Assembly: GCF_051960575.1 (NCBI RefSeq) | Contig: NZ_JBQCEE010000334.1 | Coordinates: 1 to 8,063 of the forward strand | DNA length: 8,063 bases | Source: JBQCEE01 sp051960575 | GTDB taxonomy: Bacteria > Actinomycetota > Actinomycetes > Mycobacteriales > Jatrophihabitantaceae | Reading direction: 5' to 3' | Shown here: positions 5,125-8,063 of the stretch, piece after piece | Layout: each line of letters opens with the position of its first letter | Numbering within the stretch: position 1 is the stretch's first letter | Position numbers and translations under genes: made by a program | The notes under the pieces: generated by a model | The model's input: only the letters and a program-made list of their open reading frames with translations | Told to the model about the DNA's origin: nothing | Databases searched by the model: none

Positions 5125-5913
5125 TCAGGCCGGAACGTCTGACAGACCGCCGAAATCGGGACGACGGCGGCCGATGAACGCCGCGACCCCCTCCTGCCCC
5201 TCCGCGGACGCGATGCGCTCGGCGATCGAGGCGGCCTCGGCGTCGAGCTGGTCGGTGAGCGTGGCAGATGCGGACGCGGTGAGCAGCCGCTTCGTACCGC
5301 GCAGCGCCTGCCGTGCGGCGCCGGCGAGCGCGGCTGCCTGCTCGAGCACCGCGGCCTCCAGCTCGGCCGCGGGCACGAGCCGGTCGACGATGCCGAGCAC
5401 GCAGGCCTCGACGGCCGGCACCACGGCGTTGCGCAGCAGCAGCGACCGCGCCCGGCGCTCGCCGATGGCACGGGGCAGCGTCCAGGTCAGGCCGCCGTCC
5501 GGTGTCGCGCCGATGCCCGGGTAGGCGGGCTGGAACGACGCGTCGTCAGCGGCGAGCACCACATCCGTCGAGAGCGCGAGGCTGAAGCCCGCACCGGCCG
5601 CCCATCCCTGCGCGCCGCAGACGACGGGCGCGGCGGCGGCGATGGCCCGCGTGACGCGGTGCAGGCCGTCGGCGAGCTCGCGCACCATCGCGGCCGGGTC
5701 GTCGGCGGCGGCCATCGCCCGCACGTCGCCCCCCACGCAGAAGTGGTCGCCGTCGGCGAGCAGCGCGATCGCCCCCGTGTCCGGCGAGGCGCCCTCGATG
5801 GCGGCGGCCAGTTCGTGCGTCAGCTCGAGGCTGAGGGCGTTGCGTGCCTCGGGCCGGTGCAGGCGCACGGCGAGCACGCCGCCGTCCTGTCGGGTGTGCA
5901 CGAGCTGGGACAT
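5125..5913 (-). CDS. Enoyl-CoA hydratase/isomerase family protein, PaaG-like active site
   Basis: 262 residues from ATG 5913, preceded by GGAGG (5919-5923) at five bases. The length is typical of the crotonase fold. Seen: the RLHRPEARNALSLEL N-terminal block (17-31); oxyanion loop HFCVGGDVRAM (57-67); second oxyanion strand CGAQGWAAGAGFSLALSTDVVLAADDASF (99-127); and C-terminal trimer helices. The two glutamates of true hydratases appear replaced: the first site is Ala130 (FQPAYPGIG) and the second aligns with Ser157. Instead there is TPDGGLTW (137-144) with Asp139, the pattern of PaaG-type and some delta3-delta2 enoyl-CoA isomerases that use one Asp. Isomerisation of an unsaturated acyl-CoA is therefore more likely than hydration. 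The substrate is unknown, and no other paa genes are near. Third gene of a minus-strand cluster, 17 bases after the metal-receptor gene. Confidence 0.88.
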   Translation of the reverse strand: MSQLVHTRQDGGVLAVRLHRPEARNALSLELTHELAAAIEGASPDTGAIALLADGDHFCVGGDVRAMAAADDPAAMVRELADGLHRVTRAIAAAAPVVCGAQGWAAGAGFSLALSTDVVLAADDASFQPAYPGIGATPDGGLTWTLPRAIGERRARSLLLRNAVVPAVEACVLGIVDRLVPAAELEAAVLEQAAALAGAARQALRGTKRLLTASASATLTDQLDAEAASIAERIASAEGQEGVAAFIGRRRPDFGGLSDVPA

Positions 5914-5918
5914 GACGA

Positions 5919-5923
5919 CCTCC
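5919..5923 (-). promoter_or_regulatory. Ribosome binding site of the enoyl-CoA hydratase gene
   Basis: A perfect GGAGG on the minus strand lies within the 17-base gap between the metal-receptor stop (5931) and the ATG at 5913, with five bases of spacing. It indicates independent translation initiation within the same transcript. Confidence 0.7.
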
Positions 5924-5930
5924 GGATGTG

Positions 5931-6692
5931 TCAGGACAGGGCGGTGAGCAGGTGGTCGCGCGCCGTCAGCAAGGACGGGCCGTACCAAGTGAGCGCGCGC
6001 CCGTCGACGAGCACGCAGTCGGTCGACCGGAACGCCTCGGGGCCGTCGTCGGCGGTGAAGCGGTAGGGCTCGTCCGGCAGCAGGACGACATCGGGACGCG
6101 CGGCGACGATGTCGTCGACCGACACGCGCGGGTAGCGGTCCTCGCCGGCACCGAAGACGTTGTCGAGGCCGCACCGCGCCAGCAGGTCGCCGGTGAAGGT
6201 GCGCGCACCGACGACCATCCACGGGTCGCGCCAGATCGGCACGGCCACCCGGCGCCGGAGGCCGCTCGGCGCGGGCTGCTGCCACACCGCATCGGCCTCG
6301 TCCAGCCACGCCGGCGCACCCCAGCCGAGGGCGACCTCGAACAACCGTCGCATCGACACGAGCGCCTCGTCGAGCGTCTCGATCCGCGTCACCCACACCG
6401 GCACGCCCGCCGCACGCAGCCGCTCGACGTCGAGGCGCCGGTTCTCCTCCTGGTTCGCGACGACGAGATCCGGACCCGTCGCCGCGATCGCCGCGACGTC
6501 AGGGTTCTTCGTGCCGCGGACGCGGATGATGTCGAGGTCGGCCGGGTGCGTGCACCAGTCGGTCGCCCCGACCAGCGCCTCGCGGCGAGCAGCGGCAATC
6601 GCCTCGGTCAGCGACGGCACCAGCGACACGACGCGCGAACGCGGGCCGGTGCCGTCGAGCGGATGGCCGAGGTCGTCCGAGGGCACAGTCAC
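5931..6692 (-). CDS. Helical backbone metal receptor (BtuF-like, cobalamin/metal-binding family) without signal peptide
   Basis: 253 residues from GTG 6692. The GTG overlaps the TGA of the upstream peptidase gene (GTGA), a four-base overlap that implies translational coupling. The frame extends upstream to 7406, but there it is antisense-like Arg/Pro-rich shadow inside the peptidase gene. Seen: RVVSLVPSLTEAI (20-32), the start of a BtuF/FepB-type lobe; GATDWCTHP (42-50); RGTKNPDVAAI (59-69); PDLVVANQEENRRLDVERL (74-92) with the EENR signature; PVWVTRIETLDEAL (98-111); a second lobe with PIWRDPWMVVGARTFTGDLL (152-171), NVFG and RYPRVSVDDI (186-195); and VVLLPDEPYRF (202-212). These blocks match a known subgroup of helical backbone receptors. 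There is no signal peptide, lipobox cysteine or hydrophobic N-terminus, so it is predicted to be cytosolic, unlike transporter-linked BtuF. No ABC permease or ATPase gene is in the window. The ligand is unproven. Confidence 0.86.
   Translation of the reverse strand: MTVPSDDLGHPLDGTGPRSRVVSLVPSLTEAIAAARREALVGATDWCTHPADLDIIRVRGTKNPDVAAIAATGPDLVVANQEENRRLDVERLRAAGVPVWVTRIETLDEALVSMRRLFEVALGWGAPAWLDEADAVWQQPAPSGLRRRVAVPIWRDPWMVVGARTFTGDLLARCGLDNVFGAGEDRYPRVSVDDIVAARPDVVLLPDEPYRFTADDGPEAFRSTDCVLVDGRALTWYGPSLLTARDHLLTALS
6689..6692 (-). other. GTGA stop/start overlap coupling peptidase and metal-receptor genes
   Basis: The peptidase TGA (6691-6689) and the receptor start GTG (6692-6690) share bases in the tetranucleotide GTGA. 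Such overlaps usually couple translation by re-initiation. This supports a single transcript and similar expression of the two proteins. Confidence 0.7.
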
Positions 6693-8063
6693 GCCGGCGC
6701 GATCCCCAACGCCCGGTGCAGGAAGTCGACCTGCAGCAGCAGGAGGTTCTCGGCCACCGCCTCGCTGTTCGCCATGTGCGTCATGCCCGACAGCGGCAGG
6801 AACTCGTGCGGTTTGCCGGCCGCCAGCAACGCGCTGGACAGCTGCAGCGAGTGCGCGACGTAGACGTTGTCGTCGGCCAGCCCGTGCACGATCATCAGCG
6901 GCCGGTCGAGCTGCGCGGCCAGCGGCAGCACGCTGTTGGCCTCGTAGCTCTCGGGCTCGGTGCGCGGATCGCCGAGGTAGCGCTCGCTGTAGCACGTGTC
7001 GTAGAGCCGCTCGTCGGTCGTGGGTGCGCCGGCGATCGCCGCGGCGAAGACGTCGGGGCGGCGCAGCACGCCGAGCAGCGCGAGGTAGCCGCCGAACGAC
7101 CAGCCGCGGATCGCCACGCGCGCGCGGTCGACGTCGTCGGGGAAGCGGCGGGCGACCTCCTCGAAGGCCTCGGCCTGGTCGTCGATCGTGCCCGCCCGGT
7201 CGCGGAGGGCGAGGCGGTCCCAGGCGGGGCCCCGCCCGGCCATCCCCCGGCCGTCGGCGACGACCACCAGGAAGCCCTGGTCGGCGAACCACTGCGACGT
7301 CAGGTAGGCGTGCGCGGCGTTGATCACCCGCTGGCCGTGGGGGCCGCCGTAAGGGTCGAGCAGCACGGGCAGGCGCCGCGAGCCGCGGACGTGCCCGGTC
7401 GGCCACAACACCGTCGTGGGCAGGCCCCGCTCGCCCACCTGCAGCGTCACCGCGTTCGGTGCCAGCGGTGACCGTTCGGCCACCGACCGCAGTTCGCTCG
7501 CGCGGTCACCCGACCGCACCGTCGTCGTCACGACCGGCTCGGACGCCTGCTGCTGGGCGACCACGACCGTGCCACCCCCGGCCGCCGCGGTCGCCACACC
7601 GTCCGGATCGCTGAGCAGCTCGACCGCGCCGTCGAAGCCGAGGCGGGCGAGCACCACCGAGCCGACGGTCGGGATGACCGTGGCGAGCACGGCGTCGTCC
7701 TCGACGGCGACGACCTCGCGCACCAGCACGTCGGCGGGCGTGAAGGGGGTGTCGTCGACGTAGAGCCGCCGGGTGTCGCCGACGTCGACGCTGTGCAGCA
7801 CGCGTCCGTCGGACAGCCGACGGGGTGTGCCCGGCAGCAGCTCGACCCACGCGTCGTCGGTGGACGAGCGCAGCGCGGTCGTGGCACCGGTCGCCGGGTC
7901 GAGCTCGCGGAACTCCATCCGTCGCTGGTCGCGCGTGAGCACGGTGAGGATCGGCCGCGGCCCGCTCCACTCGACGTGGGCCAGGTACTCGAGCACGTGC
8001 CCGTCGAGTTCGGCATCCGAGCGCCAGTCGACCTCGACGCGCGCGCCGTCGAGTTGCACGACG
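6689..8063 (-). CDS. DPP-IV-type S9 family serine peptidase, 5' end outside the window
   Basis: About 458 residues of the C-terminal part are visible. The frame is open at the right edge, and GTG 8059 is simply an internal Val codon. The first ~200 visible residues are strand-rich and repetitive, fitting the later blades of the DPPIV_N beta-propeller. The alpha/beta-hydrolase domain follows, numbered from Val 8059: LPVLLDPYGGPHGQRV (230-245); FLVVVADGRGMAGRGPAWDR (263-282); nucleophile elbow IRGWSFGGYLALL (317-329) with Ser321; CYSERYLGDP (356-365), the DPP-type tyrosine motif; HGLADDNVYVAHS (392-404) with Asp396; and LPLSGMTHMA (421-430) with His428. The Ser-Asp-His triad is intact, so an active prolyl- or dipeptidyl-peptidase is expected. 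The N-terminal Glu motif that distinguishes true DPP-IV, and any signal peptide, lie outside the window. First visible gene of the three-gene minus-strand cluster. Confidence 0.93.
   Translation of the reverse strand, partial: VVQLDGARVEVDWRSDAELDGHVLEYLAHVEWSGPRPILTVLTRDQRRMEFRELDPATGATTALRSSTDDAWVELLPGTPRRLSDGRVLHSVDVGDTRRLYVDDTPFTPADVLVREVVAVEDDAVLATVIPTVGSVVLARLGFDGAVELLSDPDGVATAAAGGGTVVVAQQQASEPVVTTTVRSGDRASELRSVAERSPLAPNAVTLQVGERGLPTTVLWPTGHVRGSRRLPVLLDPYGGPHGQRVINAAHAYLTSQWFADQGFLVVVADGRGMAGRGPAWDRLALRDRAGTIDDQAEAFEEVARRFPDDVDRARVAIRGWSFGGYLALLGVLRRPDVFAAAIAGAPTTDERLYDTCYSERYLGDPRTEPESYEANSVLPLAAQLDRPLMIVHGLADDNVYVAHSLQLSSALLAAGKPHEFLPLSGMTHMANSEAVAENLLLLQVDFLHRALGIAPA

Noticed and set aside
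5928..6863. 311-codon plus-strand open frame antisense to the metal receptor
   Set aside because: No family resemblance. The opposite strand carries a full set of helical-backbone receptor motifs with a coupled start.
6693..7406. Upstream extension of the metal-receptor frame inside the peptidase gene
   Set aside because: It lies in a different frame of a gene with an intact S9 domain and reads as Arg/Pro-rich. The GTGA overlap start explains the data better.

Overview
The window is about 8 kb of very GC-rich, densely packed bacterial DNA. GTG starts are common, convergent stops lie a few bases apart or overlap, and several families are typical of Actinobacteria: a PAC2-family protein, a stand-alone LigD-type polymerase domain, and a signal-less helical backbone metal receptor. 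A high-GC actinomycete (Actinomycetota) is the natural reading. I cannot name the genus. Ten protein-coding genes are supported, and one of them (57 codons) is very short. I see no rRNA, tRNA, CRISPR array, transposase or phage gene.

Layout, left to right. (1) Positions 1-913, minus: PAC2-family protein, open to the left edge. Its last ~75 bases run into G-homopolymer sequence that looks like a degraded contig end. (2) 1022-1522, plus: single-domain universal stress protein, divergent from PAC2. (3) 2430 back to 1526, minus: a two-gene unit made of a tiny two-helix membrane protein and a 230-aa membrane protein. The larger one ends like a potassium-channel pore but lacks the usual selectivity filter. 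(4) 2489-3448, plus: stand-alone LigD-like primase-polymerase with all its metal ligands. It overlaps the next gene tail to tail. (5) 4089 back to 3418, minus: atypical short-chain dehydrogenase without the catalytic tyrosine. (6) 4130-5113, plus: aldo/keto reductase with an intact tetrad, divergent from the dehydrogenase and probably leaderless. (7) 8063 back to 5125, minus: three tightly linked genes. They are a DPP-IV-type S9 serine peptidase (5' end outside the window), a cytosolic-looking BtuF-like metal receptor joined by a 4-base stop/start overlap, and a PaaG-like enoyl-CoA hydratase/isomerase 17 bases further on.

Most of this looks like ordinary chromosomal content: stress response, DNA repair, redox and acyl-CoA metabolism. 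I do not see an obvious new defence or mobile system. The points most worth following are the channel-like membrane protein with a non-canonical filter and its tiny partner, the orphan metal receptor coupled to a dipeptidyl-peptidase, and the three enzyme-family members whose usual active-site residues are changed or missing (SDR, enoyl-CoA hydratase, and a mildly altered Usp motif).
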